Assembly: GCF_001665605.1 (NCBI RefSeq)
Contig: NZ_LZSV01000043.1
Span: forward strand, 1-39,325
Origin: Mycobacterium sp. 852014-50255_SCH5639931
Lineage (GTDB): Bacteria; Actinomycetota; Actinomycetes; Mycobacteriales; Mycobacteriaceae
Reading direction: 5' to 3'
DNA length: 39,325 bases
In this document: piece after piece, positions 17,925 through 26,844 of the stretch
Layout: each line of letters opens with the position of its first letter
How positions within the stretch are numbered: the stretch's first letter is position 1
The notes under the pieces: generated by a model
Database searches by the model: none
What the model was told of the DNA's origin: nothing
What the model saw: the letters and a program-made list of their open reading frames with translations, nothing else
Made by a program: the position numbers and the translations under genes

Positions 17925-18443
17925 CTAAGCATTTCCCGCATTGCCGATGCAGTTTGCGGTAGCGAACGGCCCGCTTGACGTCTGCTCCGCGAGCACCTTG
18001 CCGTTGGCACTTATGCGGCACGTGACCGTGCCATTATCCGATCCATTCGTCGCGGTGAGCGAAACGGTCTTCCCAAGGCCGTCGACGGTGACCTGCTTCG
18101 TCCAGGGCAGTGAAACGCCGGTGTCTTGAGCTGTATTGAAGTCGTGGCCCGAGTACGTAACGGCTACCGAGTTACCGGAGCCAGTGACCTCGTAGGTAAC
18201 AGTGACTTGGCGTTTCGATTCTTTGTCGATGTTGTTTGCGACGCCGCCGACAAACGCCACGCATGCGCCGATGCCCAGAAACATCACTAAGAACACACCG
18301 CCGAGCACCCAGGGCCAGACGCGCCGTTTCTTTGGCTGTTGGTAACCGTAGGGCTGTTGCGAGTATTGCTGCGGGTACCCGGGATACCCCTGCTGCGGCG
18401 GTGTACCGGGCGTCGGTTGATTCTGCGGATTCGGCTCGTTCAT
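17925..18443 (-). CDS. MmpS-like membrane-anchored protein
   Basis: A 172-residue protein from ATG 18443. The N-terminal 38 residues are Pro/Gln/Tyr-rich (PGYPQQYSQQPYGYQQP). They are followed by KKRR and one TM helix (about 43-65). The exported domain has the MmpS pattern: VTVTYEVTGSGNSVAVTYSG, SLPWTKQVTVDG, VTCRISANGKVLAEQ and a final ATANC, with two Cys. MmpS proteins normally assist MmpL lipid or siderophore exporters, but no mmpL gene is nearby, so this is an orphan. It is the only gene between two tRNA-Gly fragments (17771 and 18645), which suggests that it arrived as a separate small insertion. RBS-like purines (GGGGGGAACC) precede the ATG. Confidence 0.78.
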   Translation of the reverse strand: MNEPNPQNQPTPGTPPQQGYPGYPQQYSQQPYGYQQPKKRRVWPWVLGGVFLVMFLGIGACVAFVGGVANNIDKESKRQVTVTYEVTGSGNSVAVTYSGHDFNTAQDTGVSLPWTKQVTVDGLGKTVSLTATNGSDNGTVTCRISANGKVLAEQTSSGPFATANCIGNAGNA

Positions 18444-18644
18444 GGTTCCCCCCTGCTACACCCAGATGAACACTCTGAGTGCATATGACTGCGTTTCTTT
18501 AGCACGTTCCCCGGCGGGCGTTCTAGCAAACAACGTCGTGCCCTAAGAGCAGGAGGACAGGCGCGGAGTGCGGGAGTAAACGGGAGCAGATGCCACGGCT
18601 GAGCCGACAGCGCGCCGGGACTACCGCCCGGCTAGCGGAAACAC

Positions 18645-18692
18645 TGGAGCCGATGACGGGAATCGAACCCGCGTATTCAGCTTGGGAAGCTG
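18645..18692 (-). repeat. att direct repeat, exact copy of tRNA-Gly 3' end
   Basis: These 48 bp are identical, in the same orientation, to 34702-34749 inside the intact tRNA-Gly. Identity stops abruptly on both sides. The segment covers the tRNA from the anticodon stem to the encoded CCA. Integration at a tRNA 3' end leaves exactly this arrangement: an intact gene at one junction and a 3' fragment at the other. Confidence 0.9.
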
Positions 18693-18832
18693 TTTCGACG
18701 CTCGAACGATTTGGCGATACCAGCTGGTCTGCGGGCTAGCAGCAGCCGCGCTTGCGCTGCTAGAACCCCGTTTCGGTCCGGCTAACGTACGCCCTCGGTA
18801 CTGCCTCAGTACGCCCGCAGTTCGACTGCGCT

Positions 18833-18852
18833 TACGGGACCAATACGGGACC
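18833..18852 (+). repeat. TACGGGACC direct repeat pair, left end
   Basis: Two copies of TACGGGACC at 18833-18841 and 18844-18852 (period 11 bp), 141 bp inside the left att repeat. The same nonamer pair occurs near the right end of the island, in the same orientation, so they are candidate arm-type binding sites for the element's tyrosine recombinase. The rest of 18693-18899 has no gene. It also holds the inverted repeat GTACTG-CCT-CAGTAC (18798-18812). Confidence 0.55.
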
Positions 18853-18899
18853 GCGCGTTGACCGGGAAACGTGTCGCTGCCCTTTGACATGCTTTACCT

Positions 18900-19778
18900 G
18901 TGACTGTCCAGGTTCCTTCGTACTCTGACCTGCTTTGGCCGACCCTCCAAGCTGCGATCGCACTCGGCGGCTCCGCCTCAATCGCCGAGTTGGACGCCGC
19001 AGTTGTTGAACGAGAGCAGCTCACGCCCGAGCAGCAGAGCGTCCTACTAAGCGGCGGGCCGCAGACGGTAATCCAGAACAGGCTGGCGTGGGCGCGGACC
19101 TACCTCAAGGGAATGGGCCTCTTCGCCAACAGCACGCGGGGTGTCTGGTCAGTGACTCCCGAGGGACAGGCTGCAACACAGGAAGACCTTGAGCCGCTGC
19201 GCGCCGCGTTCGCAGCAGAACGTAAGAGTGGAAGAAAGAGGAGCAAGAAGAAGGGCGGCGGAGAACAATCTGACGTCGGCAACGAGATCGACCAGGTCGA
19301 GGCTGAAGCCGAAGAGAAGTGGAAGGACGAATTGCTGAGCACGCTCCTCGAGGTGTCGTCTGTCGCCTTTGAACGGCTTGCACAAAGGCTTCTGCGGGAG
19401 TCGGGGTTCTCCAGCGTCAAGGTGACGGGAAAGTCGGGCGATGGCGGCATTGATGGACTCGGCATTTATCAACTAAACCTGCTGACCTTCCCGGTCTTCT
19501 TTCAATGCAAGCGCTACAAGGGCAGTGTTGGGTCGGGTGCTGTCAGAGACTTCCGAGGGGCCATGGCAGGTAGAGGGGACAAGGGCCTACTGATCACCAC
19601 CGGCACCTTCACGAGCGATGCGCGAGCGGAGGCCAAGCGTGACGGTGCGCCGCCCATCGACTTAATCGACGGTGACCGATTGTGCGATCTGTTGAAGGAG
19701 AACGCGATCGGCATCACGACCACTAAGCGGGTGGTCGAGGACGTCAAGGTCGAGGCCGAGTACTTCAAAGCGCTTTAG
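18900..19778 (+). CDS. Mrr-type restriction endonuclease
   Basis: A 292-residue protein from GTG 18900. An N-terminal Mrr_N-like winged-helix domain (about 5-95) contains QTVIQNRLAWARTYLKGMG and GVWSVTPEG. A Lys/Arg-rich and then Glu-rich linker follows (about 108-140). The C-terminal Mrr_cat nuclease domain (about 150-292) has FERLAQRLLRESGF, GKSGDGGIDG (D181, D185) and FFQCKRYKG (Q202, K204), the D...QxK variant of the PD-(D/E)XK site. Such enzymes usually cut methylated foreign DNA (type IV), although unmethylated targets are also known. It is the first gene of the island, in the same orientation as the type I genes. It could act on DNA methylated by rival systems; compatibility with the island's own methylase is an open point. 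Confidence 0.85.
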   Translation: MTVQVPSYSDLLWPTLQAAIALGGSASIAELDAAVVEREQLTPEQQSVLLSGGPQTVIQNRLAWARTYLKGMGLFANSTRGVWSVTPEGQAATQEDLEPLRAAFAAERKSGRKRSKKKGGGEQSDVGNEIDQVEAEAEEKWKDELLSTLLEVSSVAFERLAQRLLRESGFSSVKVTGKSGDGGIDGLGIYQLNLLTFPVFFQCKRYKGSVGSGAVRDFRGAMAGRGDKGLLITTGTFTSDARAEAKRDGAPPIDLIDGDRLCDLLKENAIGITTTKRVVEDVKVEAEYFKAL

Positions 19779-20086
19779 CCCAGGGAAGCAGGCATCTGAG
19801 CGGGGCGGCGTTCCTGGCGCTGGCGACGAAGACCTCTGCCGAGCAACGTTCTGTGCAGAAAGGTTGCTCACGGAAAGTGACGCGTCGAACTTGCCAAAGC
19901 TGCGCAAGTCGACGCCCAAGCCTGCATGAAGCATAAGGCTTAAAAAGCCTCATGAGCTGCTCATACCATCGGAAGTCGAAGTTCGAATGGGTCTGATCCC
20001 CGGTATTTACCCTTGGCAGAAGGTTCTGGGCAAGTCATACTCGTGTTTAACGAGTTCAGTAGGGTTTTATGAACAGGAGGGGCAAA
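19779..20086. other. gene-free spacer
   Basis: A 308-bp spacer between the Mrr gene and the DUF6416 gene. No reading frame here has convincing composition, and no hairpin terminator was seen. Its right end carries the AGGAGG ribosome site (about 20074-20079) of the next gene. Confidence 0.5.
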
Positions 20087-20581
20087 ATGATGGACGTTAC
20101 GGTGAAGGTTCCCGAGGACCGGCTGGTGGAGTTTTATGCGATGCACGCCGCGTGGCTAAGCGCCCCGCCGCAAGCGTCGGTTCTGTTGAACACGTTCGAT
20201 GCTGAGCGGAACGCTGTGGCGCAGCCGGTATCTCCGGGTAGCGAGGACGCGAAGGGCCGACAGCCATGGTCGGACGCCGACGCGGCGCTGGCCGCCAAGT
20301 TGTGGGACAAATTCAGCGATCCGGCGAAGGCGTTGTTCTCCAAATTAATCGATGAACCGGATCGCCAATTCAACGGCGAGGAGCTTGCCGAGATGCTGGA
20401 CATTCCCAACGGTCACAGCGGTGTAGCTGGAGTACTGGCTTGGCCGGGGAAGTACTGCAAGAAGGAGAACCGAGAGCTGTTGTGGAAGTGGGCCTACCCG
20501 GTGGAGGGTGAGCCGGTCGTCTACTGGATCGAGCCGGAGGTCGCGGCATTGCTCCGCGAGGCCCGGGACCGACAAGGCTAA
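20087..20581 (+). CDS. DUF6416-type protein
   Basis: About 164 residues. ATG 20087 is chosen because AGGAGG lies within the 18 bases before it; the in-frame ATG 20069 would place this ribosome site inside the gene. The N-terminus is DVTVKVPEDRLVEFYAMHA, followed by a linker, WSDADAALAAKLWDKFSDPAKALFSKLID and ELAEMLDIPNGHSGVAGVLAWPG. The last block looks like a winged-helix DNA-binding region, and it ends YWIEPEVAALLREAR. I recall the family as DUF6416, found in actinobacteria with no known function. It lies upstream of hsdM in the same orientation, 283 bp away. A regulatory role for the R-M operon is possible but is inference. Confidence 0.65.
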   Translation: MMDVTVKVPEDRLVEFYAMHAAWLSAPPQASVLLNTFDAERNAVAQPVSPGSEDAKGRQPWSDADAALAAKLWDKFSDPAKALFSKLIDEPDRQFNGEELAEMLDIPNGHSGVAGVLAWPGKYCKKENRELLWKWAYPVEGEPVVYWIEPEVAALLREARDRQG

Positions 20582-20840
20582 GGCTCTAGGCAATTCATGG
20601 GCGCCAATGGGATTTCTCTCTCCCCCCCGGGGTGGCATCGCTGTACTTGCGAGCCCGCGATGGCGGTCACGGCGCGGCGAGGTCGAGGTCGATTGGCGGC
20701 GATTCAGCCGCGTCCGCGTGGCCTACTGGGCTATACGTTAGTGCGCGGGCGAAATTGTGGCTCAGGTCTGGCGCTTGATCGTTGGCAAGGTGCCGCCGGG
20801 GTGTTGCGCGCGATGAGGTCTTGTGCCATGATTTTGAGCT

Positions 20841-20850
20841 TTTTCGAAAA
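20841..20850. promoter_or_regulatory. TTTTCGAAAA palindrome upstream of hsdM
   Basis: A perfect 10-bp palindrome, AT-rich in a GC-rich context, ending 14 bp before the hsdM start. It could be an operator or part of the promoter of the R-M operon. The rest of the 283-bp gap 20582-20864 shows no gene. Confidence 0.35.
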
Positions 20851-20864
20851 CGAGAGGACACGAA

Positions 20865-22475
20865 GTGGCACGCCAGGCGAAGACAGCACGGGTGCGTGGC
20901 GTGGTAGTGGCTCCAGCGACAAAGGAGGCTCAGCGTGCGGAGCTCCACAAGACGATCTGGCGCATCGCCAATGATCTGCGTGGCAGCGTGGACGGCTGGG
21001 ACTTCAAGAGCTACGTGCTCGGCATGCTCTTTTACCGCTTTATCTCCGAGAACCTCACTGCGTACCTGAACGAACAGGAGCGTGCAGCCGGACAGCTCGA
21101 CTTCGACTATGCCGCGCTCAGCGACGCAGAGGCAGAATTCGGCCGCGAAGAAACAGTCAAGGAGAAGGGCTTCTACATCCTGCCGAGCGAGCTGTTCGCC
21201 AACGTCGGTACGCGTGCCAACAAGGACGAGAACCTAAACGAGACGCTAGAGAAGGTGTTCAAGAACATCGAGGGTTCGGCCGTCGGTGCCGACAGCGAGG
21301 ACGATCTCAAGGGCCTCTTCGACGATCTTGACGTCAACAGCGCCAAGCTCGGTAACACCGTCGCCAAGCGCAACGAAAAACTCGTGAAGCTATTGGACGC
21401 CATCGGCGAGCTGAACCTCGGTGACTTCAACGACCACGCCATCGACTCGTTCGGCGACGCTTACGAGTACCTCATGCAGATGTATGCCGCCAACGCGGGC
21501 AAGTCCGGTGGTGAGTACTACACGCCTCAGGAGGTCTCTGAGCTGTTGGCTCGCATCACGGTGGTGGGCAAGAAATCGGTCAATAAGGTCTACGACCCGG
21601 CCTGTGGTTCTGGCTCACTCCTGCTGAAGTTCGCCAAAGCGCTCGGCAAGGAGAAAGTCCACCAGGGCTTCTTCGGCCAGGAGATCAACTTGACGACCTA
21701 CAACCTGGCTCGGATCAATATGTTCTTGCACGACGTGAACTACGAGCAGTTCGACATTGCACATGGTGACACATTGATCGACCCACAGCACTGGGACGAC
21801 GAACCGTTCGAGGCGATCGTCAGTAATCCGCCGTACTCGATAAGGTGGGCAGGCGACAGTAACCCGTTGCTTATCAACGATCCGCGCTACGCGCCGGCCG
21901 GTGTGCTCGCGCCGAAGTCGAAGGCAGACCTTGCCTTCACGATGCACATGCTGTCGTGGCTGGCGGTCAACGGCACCGCCGCAATCGTCGAGTTTCCTGG
22001 CGTGCTTTACCGCGGAGGTGCAGAGCAGAAGATCCGCAAGTACCTGATCGACAACAATTATGTCGATGCCGTCATTCAGCTGCCGCCAGACCTGTTCTTC
22101 GGCACCACGATTGCAACCTGCATCCTCGTGCTCAAGAAGTCGAAGAAGGACAACTCAGTCCTGTTTATCGACGCGACTGCTGAGTCGGTACGTCCAGGCA
22201 ATAAGAACAAGCTTTCCGAGTTGAATCAGCAGAAGATCCTCGACGCCTACATAGCTCGCCAAGACGATGAGCACTTCGCCAAGCTCGTGCCGAACGCCGA
22301 TCTTGCTGCCAACAACTACAACATCTCGGTCACGTCGTACGTCGAACAAGCAGACACGAGTGAGGCAGTCGACATTGCTGTGCTCAACGCTGAGATTGCG
22401 GACATCGTCGCTCGGCAGCAGGAACTCCGAAGCCAGATCGGCGCAATCGTGGCCAATCTAGAGGGCGCCTTATGA
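20865..22475 (+). CDS. hsdM: type I restriction-modification DNA methyltransferase subunit M
   Basis: A 536-residue protein from GTG 20865 (GAGAGGA upstream). The N-terminal HsdM_N helical domain contains ELHKTIWRIANDLRGSVDG and FKSYVLGMLFYRFISE. The methylase domain has motif I DPACGSGS at 244-251 and motif IV NPPY at 321-324, both intact, so it should methylate adenine N6 using S-adenosylmethionine. GGEYYTPQEVSELLARI, before motif I, is typical of the EcoR124-like branch. Two M subunits plus one S form the methylase, and adding R makes the nuclease. It overlaps hsdS by ATGA. Confidence 0.95.
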   Translation: MARQAKTARVRGVVVAPATKEAQRAELHKTIWRIANDLRGSVDGWDFKSYVLGMLFYRFISENLTAYLNEQERAAGQLDFDYAALSDAEAEFGREETVKEKGFYILPSELFANVGTRANKDENLNETLEKVFKNIEGSAVGADSEDDLKGLFDDLDVNSAKLGNTVAKRNEKLVKLLDAIGELNLGDFNDHAIDSFGDAYEYLMQMYAANAGKSGGEYYTPQEVSELLARITVVGKKSVNKVYDPACGSGSLLLKFAKALGKEKVHQGFFGQEINLTTYNLARINMFLHDVNYEQFDIAHGDTLIDPQHWDDEPFEAIVSNPPYSIRWAGDSNPLLINDPRYAPAGVLAPKSKADLAFTMHMLSWLAVNGTAAIVEFPGVLYRGGAEQKIRKYLIDNNYVDAVIQLPPDLFFGTTIATCILVLKKSKKDNSVLFIDATAESVRPGNKNKLSELNQQKILDAYIARQDDEHFAKLVPNADLAANNYNISVTSYVEQADTSEAVDIAVLNAEIADIVARQQELRSQIGAIVANLEGAL

Positions 22476-23695
22476 GCCGAATCGATGGGCTGGTCACGGA
22501 TGGTGACGTTAAGTGGTCAACCTTGGGGAGTATTTGTATCAAGGTGTCGTCGGGGGCCACGCCGCTTGCCGGCCGTGGAGACTACTACGACGGCGGTGAC
22601 ATTCCGTGGCTTCGTACCGCGGAAGTCGCGTGGCGCGATATCTACGACACTGAAGTGAAGATCACCAAGACGGCGGTACGTGAGACCGCCACAAAATGGA
22701 TTCCTGCTAACTGTGTGATTGTCGCAATCTCCGGTGCTACGGCTGCTCGCGCTGCCATCAACAAGATTCCGCTCACGACAAATCAGCACTGCTGCAACCT
22801 CGAAGTTGATCCCGAACAGGCCAACTATCGTTATGTCTTCCACTGGGTGACTGCGAACTACGAGAAACTGAAGGCGTTCGGCCGAGGTGCCCGTTCGGAC
22901 CTGAATGCCGAGCTAATCAAGAACTTCCCGATCCCACTTCCGTCGCTTGAGAAGCAGCGCGAGATCGTGCGGGTGCTTGATGAGTTGCGTTCATTAGAGA
23001 TGGATCTGGAAGCCGCGCTTGGCGCCGAGCTGGGGGCGCGGACGAAACAGTACGAGTTTGTTGTGAGTCGGGTTATCTCGGGCATCGATGGAAAGCACGA
23101 GACGCTTCGTGACCTCGGCAATTGGCGTGGTGGCATGACTCCCTCAAAATCAGACCCACGTTACTGGGAGTCGGGCACGATCCCGTGGCTAGCGTCTATG
23201 GATGTGAGCGTGTCGGATGGGAGAGTGATCCGCGGACGCGTGACGCCTGTTGCGCTAGCGGAAACTCCCCTGCGCGTCGTTCCCTCACCGTCCGTCGTCG
23301 TTGTGATGCGATCGAATATCTTGCGTCGCCGACTGCCAGTTGGAATGACCACCGTTGAGACGACTCTTAACCAGGATGTGAAAGCGCTTACGCCTCGCGA
23401 TGGGGTCGACGCAGAGTATGTGTATCAAGTCCTTCGAGTTACAAGCGAACAGATCCGCGCCGCATGTGTAAGGGCGGACGGATCAATGGCCGCGGTCGAG
23501 TCGAATGCCTTTTTTGAGTGGTCGATTCCCATTCCTTCGCTTCAGGATCAGAAGCGCATCGCGAGCCAGCTCAACGCCTTTGAGGCTGCAGTGAGCGAAC
23601 TCAGCATCAGCCTGTCAGCTGAGCTCAAGGCCCGTCGCAAGCAATTCGAGTACTACCGCGATCGCCTGCTCACATTCGAGGAGTTGGCAGTATGA
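22472..23695 (+). CDS. hsdS: type I restriction-modification specificity subunit S
   Basis: A 407-residue protein from ATG 22472, overlapping the hsdM stop by 4 bp. It has two target-recognition domains, one starting at WSTLGSICIKVSSGATP and the other at LRDLGNWRGGMTPSKSDP. Each is followed by a helical conserved region: PLPSLEKQREIVRVLDEL and PIPSLQDQKRIASQLNAF, each continuing into coiled coil. The protein reads the two halves of a bipartite DNA site; the target sequence cannot be deduced. It overlaps hsdR by ATGA. Confidence 0.93.
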   Translation: MSRIDGLVTDGDVKWSTLGSICIKVSSGATPLAGRGDYYDGGDIPWLRTAEVAWRDIYDTEVKITKTAVRETATKWIPANCVIVAISGATAARAAINKIPLTTNQHCCNLEVDPEQANYRYVFHWVTANYEKLKAFGRGARSDLNAELIKNFPIPLPSLEKQREIVRVLDELRSLEMDLEAALGAELGARTKQYEFVVSRVISGIDGKHETLRDLGNWRGGMTPSKSDPRYWESGTIPWLASMDVSVSDGRVIRGRVTPVALAETPLRVVPSPSVVVVMRSNILRRRLPVGMTTVETTLNQDVKALTPRDGVDAEYVYQVLRVTSEQIRAACVRADGSMAAVESNAFFEWSIPIPSLQDQKRIASQLNAFEAAVSELSISLSAELKARRKQFEYYRDRLLTFEELAV

Positions 23696-26600
23696 CCGAG
23701 GCAAAGGCAGTCCGTTACGACCCGATCGCCGTCTCTGCCGAGAGCACGGTCGTCGCGGAGTTTGTGCCGGATGCCAAGACCGCTACGGAGTATCAATCCG
23801 AAGCGCAGCTGGAGCGCGAGTTCATCAAGATCCTTCAGTCGCAAGAATATGAGTACCTGAGGATCACGAGCGAGCAGGATCTCATTGCCAATCTGCGGAC
23901 GCAACTTGAGGTGCTGAACGGCATCACGTTCACCGACACCGAGTGGGAGCAGTTTTTCAAGCAGCGGATTGCCGGTGAGGGAGAAGGTATCACCGAGAAG
24001 ACGATTCGCGTCCAAGAGGACTATGTCCAACTACTGACCCGTGACGACGGCTCAAGCAAGAACATCAAACTAATCGACAAGCAAAACGTCCACAACAACC
24101 GCCTGCAGGTCATCAACCAGTACGAGGTCGGTCAGGGCGAGGGCGGCGCCAAGTACGCCAACCGCTATGACGTCACGGTTCTCGTCAACGGCCTGCCGAT
24201 GGTACACATCGAGCTTAAGAGGCGCGGTGTGGCTATCCGTGAAGCGTTCAACCAAATAAATCGCTACCAACGCGACAGTTTTTGGGCTGGTTCAGGGCTT
24301 TTCGGCTACGTGCAGCTGTTCGTTATCAGCAATGGCACACATACCAAGTACTACAGCAACACCACTCGGCGGGAGCACATCAACGAGGCCGCCGGCAGCA
24401 AGAAGGCCAAGAAGACCAGCAACTCGTTTGAGTTCACATCGTGGTGGGCAGACGCCACCAACAAGCCAATCCAAGACCTCACGGCATTTGCGGCCACGTT
24501 CTTCGCCCGCCACACGCTACTGAACATCCTGACCAAGTACTGCGTCCTTACTGCTGATCGGCTGCTGCTCGTCATGCGCCCGTATCAGATCTTGGCTACT
24601 GAACGCATCTTGCGGAAGATCGACATCTCGACCAACTACAGGCAACTCGGCACTTTGGCTGCCGGTGGCTACGTTTGGCACACCACTGGTTCTGGCAAGA
24701 CGCTGACCTCATTCAAGACTGCGCAGCTGGCCGCGCAGCTTGATCACGTGGAACGAGTCCTGTTCGTAGTCGACCGCAAGGATCTCGACTACCAAACGAT
24801 GAAGGAGTACGAGCGTTTCTCGCCGGGCGCTGTCAACACCAGTAAGAACACCTCCGCGCTCAAGAAGCAGCTCTCCCTTCCGGTGGGCGCGGTGCTAGGC
24901 AAGCGTGGCAACGAGATACTCGTCAACCGCAAGATCATCGTCACGACGATTCAGAAGCTCTCTGGTTTCATCGCGGCCAACAAGGGGCACGAGATCTTTG
25001 GCGGTCATGTCGTAATCATCTTCGACGAGTGCCACCGGTCGCAGTTCGGCGACATGCACACGGCAATCACCAAGGCATTCAAGCGCTACAACCTCTTTGG
25101 CTTCACCGGCACGCCGATCTTCGCCGTGAACGCCGGAACTGGCGGCAACGTGCAGCTGCGCACGACGCCCCAAGCGTTCGGCTGCTACTGGCACGGCGAT
25201 CCGCGCAACTGCGCGCCTGAGCGGCACTCGACAGCGGCACACACTTACACCATCGTCGACGCCATCAACGACAAGAACGTGCTGCCGTTCCGCATCGACT
25301 ACGTCAATACAGTGAAGATGCCAGCCGGTATCACGGACAAGCAGGTGTCGGCCATCGACACCGAGAAGGCACTGCTGGCACCTGAGCGCGTGCGCCAGGT
25401 TGTCGAGTACACGCTCAACCACTTCGACCAGAAGACCAGGCGCAGTGAGCACTATTCGCTCCGTGAGCGTCGCGTGCACGGCTTCAATGCTCTGTTCGCG
25501 ACAGCCTCGATCGATGCTGCCAAGACCTACTACAGCGAGTTCAAGAAGCAGCAGGAGTCACTGCCAGAGGGTCGCCGCTTGAAGGTTGGCCTGATCTATT
25601 CGTTCGCTTCCAACGAGGCCGTCGAGGACGGTGCGCTAGAGGAAGAAGGCTTCGAGACCGACGTTCTCGACAAACCTTCGCGTGACTTCCTAGAAGGCGC
25701 GATCAAGGACTACAACGCATACTTCGGCACGAGTTTCGACACCTCGTCTGACAAGTTTCAGAACTACTACAAAGACTTGTCGCTCCGGCTGAAGAACCGC
25801 GAGATCGACGTCGTCATCGTGGTCAACATGTTCCTCACCGGTTTCGACGCTACGACGCTCAACACACTGTGGGTCGACAAGAACCTGCGCGCCCACGGCC
25901 TGATCCAGGCCTACTCGCGCACCAACCGAATCCTGAACTCGGTCAAGACATACGGCAACATCATTAGCTTCCGTGACCTGGAGGAAGAGACTAACGACGC
26001 CATCGCGCTCTTCGGCAACAAAGACGCGGGCGGCATCGTGTTGCTCAAGCCGTACGCAGAGTACTACGACGAGTACGCCGACAAAGTCACCGAACTGCTG
26101 CAACAGTTCCCGCTGGGGCAGCAGATCGTTGGCGAGACCGCGCAGAAGGCGTTCATCGCCCTGTTTGGTCAGATTCTGCGACTACAGAACATCCTGACGT
26201 CATTCGATGAATTCGCCGGCAACGAAATACTCACCCAGCGCCAAAGTCAGGACTACCGCAGCGTCTACCTTGACCTCTACGCCGAGTTCCGCAAGGACGC
26301 GGACGCCGACAAAGAGTCGATCATCGATGATGTCGTCTTCGAGATCGAGCTCATCAAGCAGGTCGAAATCAACGTCGATTACATCTTGATGCTCGTCCAG
26401 AAGTATCGCGAGGTGCACGGCGACGACGGCCACGCCGCAGCCAAGGAAGTCCGCGCGGAGATCAGCCGGGCTGTCGACGCCAGCCCGAGCCTGCGCAACA
26501 AGAAAGACCTCATCGAGGACTTCGTCGACTCAATCTCGGCCACCGGTGAGATTGACGAGGAGTGGCGCGGATACGTCGCTGCCAAGAAGGCCGAGGAGCT

Positions 26601-26844
26601 CAATCGAATCATTGATGAAGAGGGTCTCAAGCCAGAGGAAACGCGCAAGTTCGTCGAGACTGCCTTCCGCGATGGCGCCATCCCGACGACGGGGACAGCA
26701 ATCACCAAAGTGCTTCCGCCCGTTACTCGCTTCGCAGCTGGAGGTGGCCATGGCGAGAAGAAGCAGCGCGTCCTAACCAAGCTCGGCGCGTTTTTCGAGC
26801 GCTTCTTTGGACTGAGCTCAGGCGGAGAGAAAGTTGATGACTAG
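23692..26844 (+). CDS. hsdR: type I restriction endonuclease subunit R
   Basis: A 1050-residue protein of about the usual EcoR124-like length, from ATG 23692 (4-bp overlap with hsdS). The N-terminal nuclease domain has D160 (NRYDVTVLVNG) and HIELKRRG with E174 and K176, the PD-(D/E)XK site. The two RecA-like motor domains have Walker A TTGSGKT (333-337 core), DECHRS at 445-450 and FGFTGTPIF. Motif VI lies near QAYSRTNRIL. The C-terminal helical domain ends LTKLGAFFERFFG. It translocates DNA using ATP and cuts when HsdMS meets an unmethylated target. All motifs are intact, so the system should restrict. It overlaps the next ORF by 8 bp. Confidence 0.95.
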   Translation: MTEAKAVRYDPIAVSAESTVVAEFVPDAKTATEYQSEAQLEREFIKILQSQEYEYLRITSEQDLIANLRTQLEVLNGITFTDTEWEQFFKQRIAGEGEGITEKTIRVQEDYVQLLTRDDGSSKNIKLIDKQNVHNNRLQVINQYEVGQGEGGAKYANRYDVTVLVNGLPMVHIELKRRGVAIREAFNQINRYQRDSFWAGSGLFGYVQLFVISNGTHTKYYSNTTRREHINEAAGSKKAKKTSNSFEFTSWWADATNKPIQDLTAFAATFFARHTLLNILTKYCVLTADRLLLVMRPYQILATERILRKIDISTNYRQLGTLAAGGYVWHTTGSGKTLTSFKTAQLAAQLDHVERVLFVVDRKDLDYQTMKEYERFSPGAVNTSKNTSALKKQLSLPVGAVLGKRGNEILVNRKIIVTTIQKLSGFIAANKGHEIFGGHVVIIFDECHRSQFGDMHTAITKAFKRYNLFGFTGTPIFAVNAGTGGNVQLRTTPQAFGCYWHGDPRNCAPERHSTAAHTYTIVDAINDKNVLPFRIDYVNTVKMPAGITDKQVSAIDTEKALLAPERVRQVVEYTLNHFDQKTRRSEHYSLRERRVHGFNALFATASIDAAKTYYSEFKKQQESLPEGRRLKVGLIYSFASNEAVEDGALEEEGFETDVLDKPSRDFLEGAIKDYNAYFGTSFDTSSDKFQNYYKDLSLRLKNREIDVVIVVNMFLTGFDATTLNTLWVDKNLRAHGLIQAYSRTNRILNSVKTYGNIISFRDLEEETNDAIALFGNKDAGGIVLLKPYAEYYDEYADKVTELLQQFPLGQQIVGETAQKAFIALFGQILRLQNILTSFDEFAGNEILTQRQSQDYRSVYLDLYAEFRKDADADKESIIDDVVFEIELIKQVEINVDYILMLVQKYREVHGDDGHAAAKEVRAEISRAVDASPSLRNKKDLIEDFVDSISATGEIDEEWRGYVAAKKAEELNRIIDEEGLKPEETRKFVETAFRDGAIPTTGTAITKVLPPVTRFAAGGGHGEKKQRVLTKLGAFFERFFGLSSGGEKVDD

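Noticed and set aside
18798..18812. Inverted repeat GTACTG-CCT-CAGTAC as an operator
   Set aside because: Short and single, with no gene start close by. It is mentioned only as part of the island end.
18621..18890. Minus-strand ORF containing LPKLNTRVRFPSSAP
   Set aside because: This peptide is the translation of the tRNA-Gly 3' sequence, a common artifact near tRNA genes.
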